DNA of 64,000 nt. Origin: Albifimbria verrucaria. Its lineage: Eukaryota; Ascomycota; Sordariomycetes; Hypocreales; Stachybotryaceae. The translations under genes were made by a program, and so were the position numbers. The stretch lies in the NCBI GenBank assembly GCA_020081605.1, contig JAHREC010000049.1, forward strand, positions 1,674,001 through 1,738,000. Reading direction: 5' to 3'. Under the pieces are notes generated by a model that was not told the DNA's origin, did no database searches, and saw only the letters and a program-made list of their open reading frames with translations. Below are positions 35,932-48,400 of this stretch, one piece after another (position 1 is the stretch's first letter; the number at the start of each line of letters is the position of its first letter).

Positions 35932-36720
35932 GCGTCTTCGATCCCCGGTCTCGAAGATACAGGATTTTGCACCTGGTCCAACTGGTCATCGGTCATCATC
36001 CCCTAGTACGTACTGGCAGAGCCCTCCTCACATGGACAGCGCTGGGCATGATGACTCCTCTGAGTACAGGCGTCCGTTTTTGGAATACCGATTTCTTCAT
36101 CTTCGAGAAAGGGGGCCACGACACAAGCACTTTGCCTGCGATTTCACTATTCAAATCCGTCCAGGTGGTGTGCGCGAACCCTTTCACGTAGCTAGTATGT
36201 GCCTTTTCCCTCATATTATAATTTCCTGATGATGCGGAGTAGGGCCACACATTGAGAGCAGCATTAAACCAAGTGAGGATTTTGATATGCAATAACCATT
36301 CCCATCGGACAAGGTGTCTTTTTGGTGGCGTCAAGTACGATTGCTATTTCCTAGTTACAAAAAGATAAAATAAATAAAAATGACGGCAGTCATCCTGCTT
36401 GATCCATTGTCCCTCAATCTACGAAGGTGGCTCCAGACGTTGCGACACACGCAGTATGCAAGCTGAATGCCGCAAGACATGGTGCATCGCATCGCCCAAT
36501 GAGCTGCAGCTCTTCGTAGGACCAGACAACAGGGATAGACTGCCGTCGCCGTGGTTATTCTTCAGGTTCCGCCTCGTCCGCATCAGCTCCCTCCTCTTGG
36601 CTCAAACATGGGCCATGAGTGCCACCCTTACACTTTCCAAGCGAGATTACATTTTGAACGCCTTCAACGCCGCGATATGCATCATGAGGTTCTGGTGAAA
36701 AATTGCCCTTATTGCCCTCT
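35932..36720. other. Convergent intergenic region
   Basis: 3' UTRs of PRP40 and RLI1. An AT-rich block with AAATAAATAAA near 36368-36380 looks like a polyadenylation region. The open frame continuing from PRP40 to 36229 is out of frame with its true stop. Confidence 0.45.
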
Positions 36721-38845
36721 TCAGCTCTTATCGACTCCAGTCTCCTCCAGGAAGAACTATGGGGATTCATTATTAGCATCAACAACAAATAATGGTGTCT
36801 TAGTATATCAAGGAAACTTACGTAGTTGCCGCTCATCTTCTGCTCCTGGTCGAGCTGAGAACCCAGCTTGTTGATACGAGGGCGGTAGTTGGTGGGGTCA
36901 CGACGGAATGTGACATCGAGGTTCTTCAGGAAGCTGTTGCAGCCAGTAAGGAGTGACTCGGGCTTGTTGGCGTGAGCGTCGATACCAGGCTGTCCGTCGA
37001 AGACAATGACACGGTCGGCCAGATAAGTGGCCATGATGAAATCGTGCTCGACGACGAAGGCGGTCTTCTTGGAGTGCATGATGAATCGCTTGATGACACG
37101 GGAAGCAATGATACGCTGCTCGGAATCCAGGTAGGCCGAAGGCTCGTCAATGAGGTAGATATCGGCGGGCATGCCCAGCGAGAGGACAATGGCAACACGC
37201 TGCAATTCACCACCGGACAGGTTCTTGACTTCCTGGTCAATGAAGTCATCGAGCTTCAGGGGCTTGACGACATCGGTCTGGAACTGGGGCGACAGGAAGG
37301 CCTGCTTGATCTTCTTGAAGAAGAGCTGGCGGACGGTACCGTCGAACTTGGGGGTGATGGTCTGGGGCTTCATGCTGATCTTCATCTCAGGGACGCTGCC
37401 CTTGCTGTCGGGCTTGAGAGCACCGGCCAAGAGACGACAGAAGGTGGTCTTGCCAGTTCCGTTCTCACCCATCATGACAATAATCTCGGAGTCAGTGAAG
37501 TCACCGCTGTCAATGCGCAGCTTGAAGTTGCCCAGCTGCTTCTCCATCCTGGGGTACTTGAAAGCGCGGGACTTGTCGATGGCGAATTCGTCAGTGGTCT
37601 CGGCGATACGGAAAGTAAGCGACTCATCACGGAATCGCAAGTTCTCGGTAGGGATGTGACCGTCGAGGAAGATGTTGATACCCTCACGGACGGAGTAGGG
37701 AAGGGTCACAACACCGTAAACGGCAGGCTGACCGTACAGCACGCAGATGTAGTCAGAGAGGTAGTCGAGAACAGACAAATCGTGCTCGACGACAATGACG
37801 TAGTCGTCATCACGGAGCAACGAGCGAATGATCTGGGCAGCGCTCAATCTTTGCTTGACATCGAGGTAGGACGAAGGCTCGTCGAACATGTAGACGTCGG
37901 CCTTCTGGACGCAAACGGTACCAATGGCGAAACGCTGAAGCTCACCACCAGAAAGATGACCAATGTCACGGTCCATAATATGGTTGAGCTCGAGGACATC
38001 GGCGACCTTCTTGGCAGTCTTCAAGGTGTCTCGGCTCTCGATAAGGTGGCGGACACTTCTGTCGGTGCCACGGACAGCCTTGGGAATCTGATCAACGTAC
38101 TGAGGCTTGACAACAGCCTTGAGATCGTCCTCCAGAAGCTTGGTGAAGTAGTCTAGGGTGAGATTAGCGAGCGTATTCCTGTATAAGAAATCCTTGTCTC
38201 TTACTCTGCAACTCAGAGCCACGGAAGTACTTGATAACGTCCTCCCAGTCGGGAGGGTTATCGTGACGACCCAAGTTAGGCTTGAGCTTTCCGGAGAGAA
38301 TTTTCAGAGCAGTACTCTTGCCAATACCGTTGGTTCCGACAAGACCGAGGACCTGGCCAGGTCGAGGCATGGGAAGACAGTGGAGCTTGAAGCTGTTGGG
38401 GCCATATCGATGGGTAACCTGGCTCTCAAGGTTGGTGGGCAGGTTGATGATGGTGATGGCATCGAAGGGGCACTTCTTGGGGCAGATACCGCAACCGATA
38501 CAGAGCGACTCGGAGATGAAGGCCAGACGCGACTCGGGGAGACCTCAATGCAGAGCTTGCCGCTGCGAACGACGGGGCACGACTTCTTGCATTCTTGACG
38601 ACACTTGCGAGGACGGCACTGGAAAGAAAGGCCTGGTCAATATCTAACATGGCTGGGATGGTGGGGCTATGAGGGGTCGCGGGGCAGCTCGACATACTTT
38701 GTCGTCGTTGACGATGGCGATACTATAGAAGCCCAGGTATTAGCGGCGCGCTCGAAAAGAAAAGAAAAAAGAGAGAAAGTCGTGAGATGTTCCAAGATGC
38801 CTGGACAGAGCTATCGTATACGTACCGGGTGAGCTTGTCCGACAT
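36721..38845 (-). CDS. RLI1: ABCE1/Rli1 ribosome-recycling ATPase
   Basis: Rli1 splits ribosomes after termination and aids initiation and export. Five exons are seen (highest coordinate first): 38826-38845, 38698-38722, 38205-38618, 36822-38152 and 36721-36756, with short GT-AG introns. The N-terminal Fe-S domain carries [17 protein letters not shown] and the ferredoxin motif [15 protein letters not shown]1 has [18 protein letters not shown] and [14 protein letters not shown]2 has [18 protein letters not shown] and [11 protein letters not shown]. The last exon gives the ending [15 protein letters not shown]. One base is missing near 38545, in a C run between LCIEVSP and ESRLAF. Codon choice is strongly biased to C/G at third positions, fitting high expression, and this opens a 394-codon antisense frame. 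Confidence 0.97.
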
Positions 38846-40909
38846 TGTTGCGAGTTGTGGTGTCTTTGTCAATCTAGGGTAGTTTGGTCCAGGGAAGCTG
38901 CAGGTTCTTGGGAGTAATAAAATTAAGCTCGAGGACAACCAAGAACGAAGAGCCTCGCGTAGTGGAAGAGACCAAGGTCTACAATGTCGCGCGTGGATTC
39001 TGCGTCCCGTCAAGGAGAGGAGGGGCAGTGGAAAAAAGATCACGGAGAAAAAAGATGGTGTTGTGGTAAGGTGGGATTAGCAGATTTACATAATACCCAA
39101 GGTACAAAGGCCAGGTATAGATGGATTTGGTGCGGGTGGTCATCGATTTTTCGCGCCCTCTGAATCGTCAGTCTGGCGGGGCAGGGCAATTCGGCAACGC
39201 TAACTTTTCGAAAGCAAGGCAAGGCAACGTGAGGCAAGGCGGGGAGCCCACTGTAATGTTGCCTAGGAGGTAGGTACCTCGAGTAGTAGGCCTTAACGTG
39301 ACAAGGAGCCCAACCTGGGCACCTGTAGGTGATGGCCCACTCAGGCCATCATACCCATATCAATATGCGGAGCAATAAAAACAATAAACAGCTCTATCTA
39401 ACATGTAGGATATATATTAACGATCTGGGTTTCATCGTGCCGCATGGCGAGAACTGTCTTCATCAAGCTTCGTTTCATGTTTTTCTGCATGCATATAAGA
39501 GTTGGCTCTACAGAGTACATGCGATACAGTTTCCAGCGCTGTACCACCAACTAAGGGACTCATAGCAAGTTTTGCTTTGAGTCAACTCTGAGTCATTTTA
39601 TAGAAAAACCTAAACCCGACTTCTGGAATCAGAGGCAAAACCAGAACATGTTTACTATCCGCCACATGATTTTTTTTTTTTTCTCAACCAAAGGCTATTC
39701 CCGGTTCTGTAAGGCGGTATTGGGAAGTCCGCTGCCTGTGTAGGTAAGGTAGTTACTAGGTAGGATGGTAGTCAGGCAACAAGTGGGAAGACATGGCTAA
39801 CATGCTCTGACATGTCACAACGAGTTTACTCCTAACCTATGATGAGTAACCACGACTCATTCAAAATGCTTTACCTCATTGTTGTACAATGCCTACATGA
39901 TGCTGGTTGTTCTGAGAGCCCCTCGTCTTAGTTCAAGGACCGACAGCATGTTAACAACAGCGGTGATTCAGTGCTTCGAGTGTAACTGCAGTCCCGTCAA
40001 GCATTCACAATCAGTATGTCTTGCGATTGCCTAATCATATCATCCACTCAGTTTGCCCATTCTCAAGGTCAGAGGAGAGGAGAGGAGAGGACAAGACAGG
40101 AGGTTTCACGTGACCCGCACGTCCCATAAGGTAAGCAGATCTTACTGGCCAGCCACCAGACGGACCAATCAGAGAACTCTAAATATCGAACTGTGGAACC
40201 TGCCCAAGTCACCCACGGCCGGTGCCTTCGGGGACCCTTTGGCCTGCCCCGGACAAGTAAGTGCAGGTCGTCCAATTCTTCCCTACCGTATTCCTGCCTC
40301 TCCACCCACCCGTGCATTTTTGTGACATTTCCGCCGTCTCTTCCCATAGAACCTCATCCTCGCACCCCCGGGCCACCCAACGCTACCGCCTAGACGCGCT
40401 TCGCGACACGTCCATTCTTTCTTTCGGATGCTGCGAGCTGCCTCGGAGTCATTCATTAATGACTTGTAAGTCGCTGTTGCCCCCTTCCCTTGCATTGCCG
40501 CCGCCTATCCGTCACCTTGCCATCCTTCATCAACCGGCCATCTCCTTGTCCCGTTGCATCCAATTCCGGGCCGGGACTGCCATTATCGAGGCCGGATCTA
40601 CATCTATTCGATGATGTTCGATGGTAGCTGATGCGGTGGACGCGTTCGTTCCCTCTCTGCCCGATGCGCTGCCGCGTCGCCTTCTCAATGGCATTTTCAA
40701 TCCCCAGCCTCATCATCTTACACCAGCTCGTGTACTGTCCTGATGGCCATTTGCTTCACTATTCGGCATTCTTCGAGATTACCGTTACGCGTTTAACGAT
40801 CGCGGGAACTCGCTCATTCACCTCTTACCTTCCTCAGACCGCGTTGAGCCAATGCTTCTTGCTAACAAGTCGTTGTCGTCTCTAGCAGGCAGCCTCTCCG
40901 AGCCTCATC
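38846..40909. other. 2-kb divergent promoter of RLI1 and CHD1
   Basis: Contains a T run (39670-39682), GAGGA repeats (40070-40092), TAGGTA motifs (39265, 39740) and a long pyrimidine-rich leader before CHD1 (40280-40900). A GTAAGT at 40466-40471 and a TCTAG at about 40880-40886 could be the ends of a 5' UTR intron of CHD1. Two ACGCGT sites lie at 40640 and 40787. No separate gene is supported. Confidence 0.5.
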
Positions 40910-43900
40910 ATGATGTCCACCCCAGTCGCAGGGGCCACTTCGAACGGGCACCTGTCGCCGGATGTTTCAATGGAGTCGCCAGTGGTAGAGAATGCATCTC
41001 TGAGTGACAGCGATGCCTCAAACCGAGCCGACCGTCGTGCCAACGAACCTTCACCGACGCCATCCTATGAGAGAAACGACATCTCAAATAATAATCACGA
41101 TGATGAGCACATGTCTGAGAGTGATGCTCCGTCGCCTGACAATGTATCAGAGGATGCCGATTTCGCTATGCAAGATAGCCCCCTCCCACAACGATGACGA
41201 CGAAGACGACGATTTAGACAACCGTGCCAGCTCTACCGACTCAAACCGAGCCGCAAAGCGCAAAGCACCTGTAGAGGAGGATGAGTTCATCAAAGCCAAT
41301 CCGGAATTATATGGTCTTCGTAGAAGTGTATGCCTTTGAAAAATTTTCTCTCTCACCGCCTCGTGTCGCTGCTAACATGATACTGCTCAGACTCGGCCCC
41401 GAGAACAGAGAAAGCTTGTAAGTCATCGCTTGTAAGCGTCTCCTATATGGAACTAATTGGCCCTTGCTCTTCAGGTCGAATCCGATGATTCCGACTCTGA
41501 TGTCGCACCCACAAACCGTCGAAATGCTAAGCGACGCCGTGTCGAGGCCTCAGGTGCTTGTAAGTTGCCGCCATTACGGTTCGCACATACCCACAATCGT
41601 CTAACATACACTCCCAAGCTTCGAAACGAGGCACGCCGGCACTTCAGCCCTCCCCAACGATTCTGATTCCGATTCCGATACATACGGAGGCGCACGTGCG
41701 AAGAGCCTGCAGAAAAAGGCACGCCTGCAACGTGAGGCCCAGCCTTCCGTGGCTCTTGCAGAGAAACGATGGTCAAGTCGTCGCGCAGCCCAGCAAGTGC
41801 AGCAAGGTGCTTACGAAGAGAGCGATTTTGAAGACGAGGAAGACGAGGAGGTCGAGGATGCGTCTGCATACTACGTTGCTGATTATGTTGACGACTCACC
41901 GTACATAGAGAAGGTTGTGCGGCACCGGCTCAAGGATGGCCTGGAACTCACATATGATGCTACTCGGTATGACTTCGAGTACTTCATCAAGTGGCAGGGC
42001 AAATCCCACATGCACGATACTTGGGAGACAATCGAGGGTCTTCGTAATGTTCGTGGCTTTCGCAAGGTTGAAAATTACCACCGGAAGTTTGTTGAACAGG
42101 AACTCGACATCCGATTTGGTTATGACATCCCTCCCGAAACTAAGGAGCAATTCTTCCTGGACCGAGAGCGAGATGAAGAAGCTTTCGAAGACTATACCAA
42201 GGTTGAGAGGGTCGTCGCCGTAAGAGACGGTGATGATGAACCGGAGTACTTCGTCAAATGGAAAGGTCTCACATATGATGAATCCACCTGGGAGGCAGCA
42301 TCTGAAATCAGCGGAGAATTTCAAGACAAGATTGACCAATATCTTGATCGAGCATCCAGATCCTGGCAGTCTGATCGCAAGGAATCAAACCCTCAAACAC
42401 GATCCCGGATGGTCAAGCTCGAGAAACAACCCGACTACATCACAGGTGGAGAGCTTCGTTCATTCCAGCTTCGAGGTCTCAACTTCCTGTGTTTGAACTG
42501 GACCAGGTCTAATAATGTCATTCTTGCTGACGAGATGGGTCTCGGCAAGACAGTCCAGACTGTGTCGTTCCTCAGCTGGCTTCGCAATGATCGTCGGCAA
42601 GAAGGCCCTTCGCTTGTCGTGGCCCCTCTTAGTGTCATTCCTGCGTGGTGCGATACCTTCAATACCTGGTCTCCTGATATCAACTATGTTGTATATCTCG
42701 GTCCTGAGGATGCACGAAATATCATCCGAGAGCACGAGCTAATTGTTGATGGCAACCCCAAGAAGCCAAAGTTCAACGTCCTCGTTACCTCATACGAGTT
42801 CATCCTGCAAGACTGGCAATTTCTCCAGACAATCAAGTGGCAGACTCTTGCTGTCGATGAGGCCCACCGTCTCAAGAACAGTGAATCCCAGCTCTACGCC
42901 CGACTTCTAGGGTTTGGCATCCCGTGCAAAATTCTCATTACAGGAACACCAATTCAAAATAACTTGGCCGAGCTGTCTGCACTGCTCGATTTTCTTAATC
43001 CCGGAAAGGTCAATATTGACGAGGACTTGGACTCTTTGTCTGCAGCAGATGCTCAAGAGAAGCTACAAGAACTACATAAAGCCATCGCACCCTACATTCT
43101 TCGACGAACCAAGGAAACGGTTGAGTCAGACCTCCCGCCTAAAACAGAGAAAATCATTCGTGTCGAGCTTTCCGACGTACAGCTTGAGTACTACAAAAAT
43201 ATCCTTACACGAAACTACACCGCTTTGTGTGATGCTACCAATGGACACAAAAACTCCTTGCTCAACATTATGATGGAACTAAAGAAGGTTAGCAACCATC
43301 CATATATGTTTGCGGGTGTTGAGGAGAGGGTTTTAGCCGGAAGCATACGGCGCGAGGATCAAATCAAGGGCTTAATTGCAAGCAGTGGCAAGATGATGCT
43401 GCTGGACCAGCTGCTTTCAAAACTGAAGAAGGACGGCCATCGTGTTCTTATCTTCAGTCAGATGGTAAAAATGCTTGATATTCTCGGCGACTACCTTTCG
43501 CTTAGGGGTTACAAGTTTCAACGGCTAGACGGAACAATTGCTGCCGGCCCAAGACGTATGGCGATTAACCACTTCAACGCAGAAGACAGCGACGACTTTT
43601 GTTTCCTTCTCTCTACTCGTGCTGGTGGACTTGGCATCAACCTTATGACCGCTGACACCGTCGTCATCTTCGACTCGGATTGGAACCCCCAGGCTGATTT
43701 GCAGGCCATGGCTCGAGCTCACCGTATCGGACAGAAGAAGCCTGTGAACATCTACCGCCTAGTTTCCAAGGAGACAGTGGAAGAAGAGGTTTTGGAACGA
43801 GCACGAAACAAGCTACTTCTTGAATATCTCACCATCCAAGCTGGCGTCACCGATGATGGCAAGGCTGCTTTCAAGGAGGAACTGAAGAAGAAGGGTCTTA

Positions 43901-45986
43901 AGGTCGACGGGCCCACTTCATCCGAAGACATTCAGATGGTTCTGAAGATGCGTTCATCGAAGATGTTTGAACAAAGCGGCAACCAGGAACGTCTTGAGCA
44001 ACTCGACATTGACTCTATTCTTGAAAATGCTGAAGTCACCAAGACGAAGGTGGATGACAAAATCAACCTCAGTAGTGGTGGCATTGACTGGGACAATTTC
44101 ATGCAAATCACGGATGTCAAGGTTGACGATATCAATCTTGATTGGGACCAAATTATTCCCGCCGAAAAGCTAGCCGAGATCAAGCTGGAAGAAGAGAAGA
44201 AGCAACATGACGACTATTTGGCCCAGGTGGCTGCGGAGAGTGCCCTCGGAGGGCCACTATTAAGAGCCGTAACAGGGAGACTGACCGAGCTGATCGGTTG
44301 AAGAAACGACAGCGAGAGCAGCAGCAGGAAGAAGAGGAGCGTCGTGCTCTCATGTCCGACCCGAAACGGCCCCTGAACGACAAGGAACAAAGAAACCTCA
44401 TCAAGGCATTCTTCAAATTTGGCTCTATGGATGATCGCGCTGAGGATATAATCAAGGATGCTAAATTGGAAGAGAGAGATGTTGATTTTGTCAAGTCAGT
44501 GCTGAACGACTTCATCAAAGTTGCTGAACAAGCTGTGGAAGAGAACAATAGCAAACTTGCGGACGAAGAGAAGAAAATGGGCAAGACCCTGACAAAGAAA
44601 GACAAGAAGGCTGTTCTCATCGATTTTGGCGAACTGAAGAAAGTCAACGCCGAGACAGCGATAGAACGACCACGGCAGTTGCAGCTCCTTAGGCAAGCCA
44701 TCAAAAGCCAATCTGATTGGAAGTCCTTCCGTCTCCCAGATGCGACGAAAGCTGCCAACTACAGCTGTCCCTGGGGCGCGAAGGAGGATGCCATGCTGCT
44801 AGTGGGCATTGATAAGCACGGGTTTGGCGCATGGGTACAGATTCGAGACGACCCCGATCTTGACATGGCCGATAAGCTATTTTTGGAAGAGCACCGCGTC
44901 GGTAAAAGGAAGAGAGAAGCAAGGGCAATGACAAGATGAAGGCACCTGGTGCAGTTCATCTTGTTCGTCGCTCTGAATATCTTCTCTCTGTGCTACAGTC
45001 TAAACACTCTGGCGATCGCTCCGTACAGCGTACCGTGGAGAACCACCATCGAAACAACAAGAAGGGTCACCTAGCCAATGGTCAGCGAGGCAGTGTCAGT
45101 GGATCGCCATTGTCACAGCCAAAGAAGCACCGTGACAGAGACCGCGATTCCGGCCACGGCGAACTTCAGCGCTCCCGTAGCCATGCTGATGAGCGTGGTA
45201 CGCCTCGACCGGAGTACAAGCGAAAGCATGCCTCTCACGAAGGCAACCGTAGTCCTAAGCACCGCCGAGCTGACGAGGCTCGTCGGTCCAGCAAGCAAAT
45301 GGACGACCGTGACCGATCCGAAAAGCGCCGAAACCGTGACGATGATGACCGCCGGTATGATAGACATCGCTCCCGCGACGAGCATGGCAGGAGGGAGGAC
45401 CGTCGTGATGAGAGGCGCGACGACCGCCGTGACGACCGACGGGATGACCGACGGGACGATCGCCATGCCGACCGTGACCGAGATGCCGGTGCTAGGCATC
45501 AGGATGAGCGCAGAGCGAAGGCGCTTCGACGACTGGATGAGCTGCGACGCATTGGAGACAACAAGGATCAGAGAGATAAAGATAACGACGCCATGATCTG
45601 GTTCTTGTTGAAGCCTGTTCGAGAGAACTTTGAAAAGATCCTGTCCACCACCAAAGAGAAGGTCAAGTCGAGCAAGGAGCGTGCTGCCATCTTCGCTGTG
45701 GAGCTTGTAGTGATTGGAACCTTTCTCGACGAGAAGCTGGCTGCGACTGCCGCTGACGAAGGGCTGAAGAACAACTTCTGGTAAGTCAACTGCGAGAGAG
45801 AGGTGGCGAGGGTCGTAGACGAGGCAGCATGCTAACATGTGTTCACAGGGACTTTTGGCAGCTCTGTGGCCGGTTGACGACACAAGCAAGAGCGTGACTG
45901 GCAAAAGACTGAGCAACATGTACCGAACTCTTCATGCTCGAAACAGCGGGCCAAGTGCACGATCGGGAGGGACCAACGGCGCTTGA
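40910..45986 (+). CDS. CHD1: Chromodomain helicase DNA-binding protein 1
   Basis: Chd1 is an ATP-dependent remodeller that spaces nucleosomes over transcribed genes. In order: an acidic Ser-rich N-terminus; tandem chromodomains (FEYFIKWQGKSHMHDTWE and PEYFVKWKGLTYDESTWE); the SNF2 ATPase with ADEMGLGKTVQ, DEAH and LLSTRAGGLGIN..AHRIGQ; a SANT/SLIDE DNA-binding region (NLIKAFFKFGS to WGAKEDAMLLVGIDKHGFGAW); a long Arg/Asp-rich linker with RRDD repeats (about 45400-45485); and the CHD1 helical C-terminal domain ending SGGTNGA at TGA 45984-45986. Introns are 41328-41390, 41418-41474, 41560-41618 and 45781-45848. Single-base losses lie near 41185, 41660, 44250, 44930 and 45855. Restored length is about 1,610 residues, as expected for fungi. 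The start at 40910 has a second ATG directly after it. Confidence 0.97.
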
Positions 45987-47100
45987 GGACTGGAGGGCTT
46001 AAGGCGGCGGCGATACGACTAGGATTTACAATGGGAGAGTAAAGAGGCCAGGTCGGGTATTGCGGTGGACGACTGGCCATTTCCTGTTCTGTCTTGTTGC
46101 ATCTTCATGGCGTTTGTGTTGCATAGTTTGGCATTACTTTCTTGTGGCGTGGATCTTCGTCGGAAACAACATACCCGGAATTTGCATGGTACAGGAGACT
46201 CGAGCGGAACAGGAGTTAGCTGCAGCCGGGATTGATTGATTAAGAAGTCTATTCCCGTCTCTTGTGTTGTACTTTTCTCTTTTCTCTTCTCTTCTCTTGT
46301 TTTCTTTTCTTTTCTACTTCTTTTTGCTGCCTAGAGATAGCCTGGCTGCGTGTATCAATGGGCTGGCGGGCCTTTATCTTCCTGCTTCATTTATCGATTC
46401 TACCCAACTTACCAGGGAGATGGGAAGCTCCGAGCTAGCTTGTGCGTCCGGCGCAGGATTCAAAACGTGCGGAATGAGCTCGGAGGCGGAATCAGAAGGA
46501 TGACAGGCGCCTCAGACTACGATGGGTGTTCGTCTGTATAGAATGCAAGTTGAACGGGCAAACAAAGGAGGCGCAGGGCAAGCAGAATTTTAAGCCGGCT
46601 GGGGGCAAAGAGGACTATGTTCCCTAATGTACCTATGGGAGACGTAGAGTGGATAATTATGATGATGATGAATAGAGCAACACGAAGCCGTAGCCGCTTA
46701 TCTGCAGATTACGAGGCCAACTTGTTAGTCACCCGTGCCGCTGTCATGCTCCTCCGGGCTTCACGGAGAGGCTTCACGGAGAGGTGAGGATGAGGCTCAA
46801 GCCAGGCTTGTGAGTTGGCGTTAGCATGCGTCTTTTCTGCTGCGAGCCGGTTTGCTCTGCCTCGGGCAGAGATGTGATGAGTGCTGGGAGATGACGACGG
46901 GCAGAAGGGGCTTACCAGCCCCATGTATCGCTGCCTAAAGCTAAGCTCGACTAGATGCGGCGGAGATGGAGAAGAAGGAGAAGAAGGAGCTAGAAGCACA
47001 TGAGCGTTTAGAATGATGAGGTTTGGAGGGGCTGGGTTATGTTGCGTTGGCAGGGAGGACGATTGGGAGTTGGGAGGTTGTGATGTGGTTGACCATGTGT

Positions 47101-47120
47101 GTCAGTCAGTCAGTCAGTCA
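47101..47120 (+). repeat. (GTCA)5 microsatellite
   Basis: Five perfect GTCA units in non-coding DNA between CHD1 and the HAL2-type gene. Confidence 0.9.
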
Positions 47121-47866
47121 GGTAGCGAGTGGTGATATATGTAAATGACTTGGCTGTCTGTCTCAGTCCCCTGTGTGTCCCAACACGTGCCAATGTACCT
47201 TGTGCTCTTTCCACGACCGGATACGCCGTGCACTTCCCACCACCGAGCGTGAGCATCGGTGAATACGACAGCAAAGAGATATAGTGTGATGACGGTAAGG
47301 GGAAATCTCTGCCGCAGCGTCAGATGACGGCGCTTCCTCTGCCGACCCCTAGTAGTGCTGAGCTGGGTTCCGCATTCTGCATCAGCCTCGCTCGGCTCCA
47401 GCCAGAGCCCGGGGCGAGATGCTGTACAATGCGAGGTGAGTTAGCAAAAAGGAGCGAGTACTTCGGGTAACAGCCCACGTGCCAGCGTGGCTTGTAGCGC
47501 CTAGAGAACCCCAAGAGGGAGAAGGGGGAGAAAATGTGCCTTGTGAACACGCCTGACGGTGCTTGTTACAAGGTACCTAACCCGTCACACGTTACTGCAG
47601 CGCCACTGTTGGGAGGGCTTTTTCTTTCTTTTTCTTTTATTTATTTAATTTTATTCTTCTTCTTCTTCTCTGGCTTCCTATTAGAGGGCTCTACCAAGCA
47701 CAGCCACCCAGGCGCCAGACCACCAAGACAGGAAGTACTAGCGGTTACTGTGCATCTGCGCTGAGTGTGAAGATGACATGGGGGCGTTGCAGAGCTGGAC
47801 ACTAACTAGCCGCAGGACCCTGAAAAAAGCAATAAATCTCGAGGAAAATACATCCATCATTTAATG

Positions 47867-47895
47867 CCCATACCCATACCCATACCCATACCCAT
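47867..47895 (+). repeat. CCCATA hexanucleotide tandem repeat
   Basis: Nearly five perfect copies of CCCATA. It resembles but is not the fungal telomere unit (CCCTAA). A frame on the other strand translates it as repeated Val-Trp and is not a gene. Confidence 0.9.
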
Positions 47896-48400
47896 CTGCT
47901 CCTGGCTCCTGCTCCTGTGATGCGCGTACCTGACCATCCCGCTCTCAGGTACATGTGCACTTGTTCACGGTGACTCAAGTACATCCGGCTCTGCGCCACC
48001 GGTACTTGGTCCTTCCCGGGCTTGGCCGTTTTAACCGCATTCTGACAAAGTACGACTTATCGTCAACTTGGGGCACTTCCTTTCTTCCTTCAACCATCCA
48101 TCCTACTACATATTGGCCCCTTCCCCCTCCCATCGTCATCGCCATTATCGTTATTCCTTCTTTCTCTTAGTGTCATCTGTCCTGCCTACAGCCCTGTTGC
48201 GGTTCCGTCGTCTTTACTTAATCCAACAATCTCACTCTCGGTTTCTAATAGGAACTCTTCGCATATATCTCGCCTCAGGGACAAACTAGACAGCACATCT
48301 CACACCCACATCTCACCTCAGAAGAAAACCATCATACTATACTACACCAACTCACCTAAATCTCAACCTTATAAACACTATCTTCCATAGGGCTCACAAG

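Larger units (their letters stand above)
45987..48400. other. 2.4-kb intergenic region
   Basis: Holds the CHD1 3' UTR and the promoter of the HAL2-type gene. It contains pyrimidine tracts (46270-46320; 47610-47670), a (GTCA)5 repeat (47101-47120) and a CCCATA repeat (47867-47895). The leader at 48290-48400 is rich in CA and CT. No gene is supported. Confidence 0.5.

Noticed and set aside
35932..36229. Extended PRP40 C-terminus
   Set aside because: The true frame, after one lost base near 35910, ends at 35931 with the acidic GEIEEEE tail; the longer frame is read-through.
36972..38156. 394-codon plus-strand open frame antisense to RLI1
   Set aside because: It mirrors the RLI1 coding frame; strong third-position C/G bias in RLI1 removes antisense stops. 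No family motif and a monotonous Asp/Leu/Val/Gly composition.
45113..45919. 268-codon minus-strand frame across the CHD1 C-terminus
   Set aside because: Antisense of the Arg/Asp repeat region of CHD1; translates as low-complexity Val/Ile/Ser/Thr and crosses the last CHD1 intron.
47802..47999. Short frame with repeated Val-Trp
   Set aside because: Translation of the CCCATA tandem repeat only.
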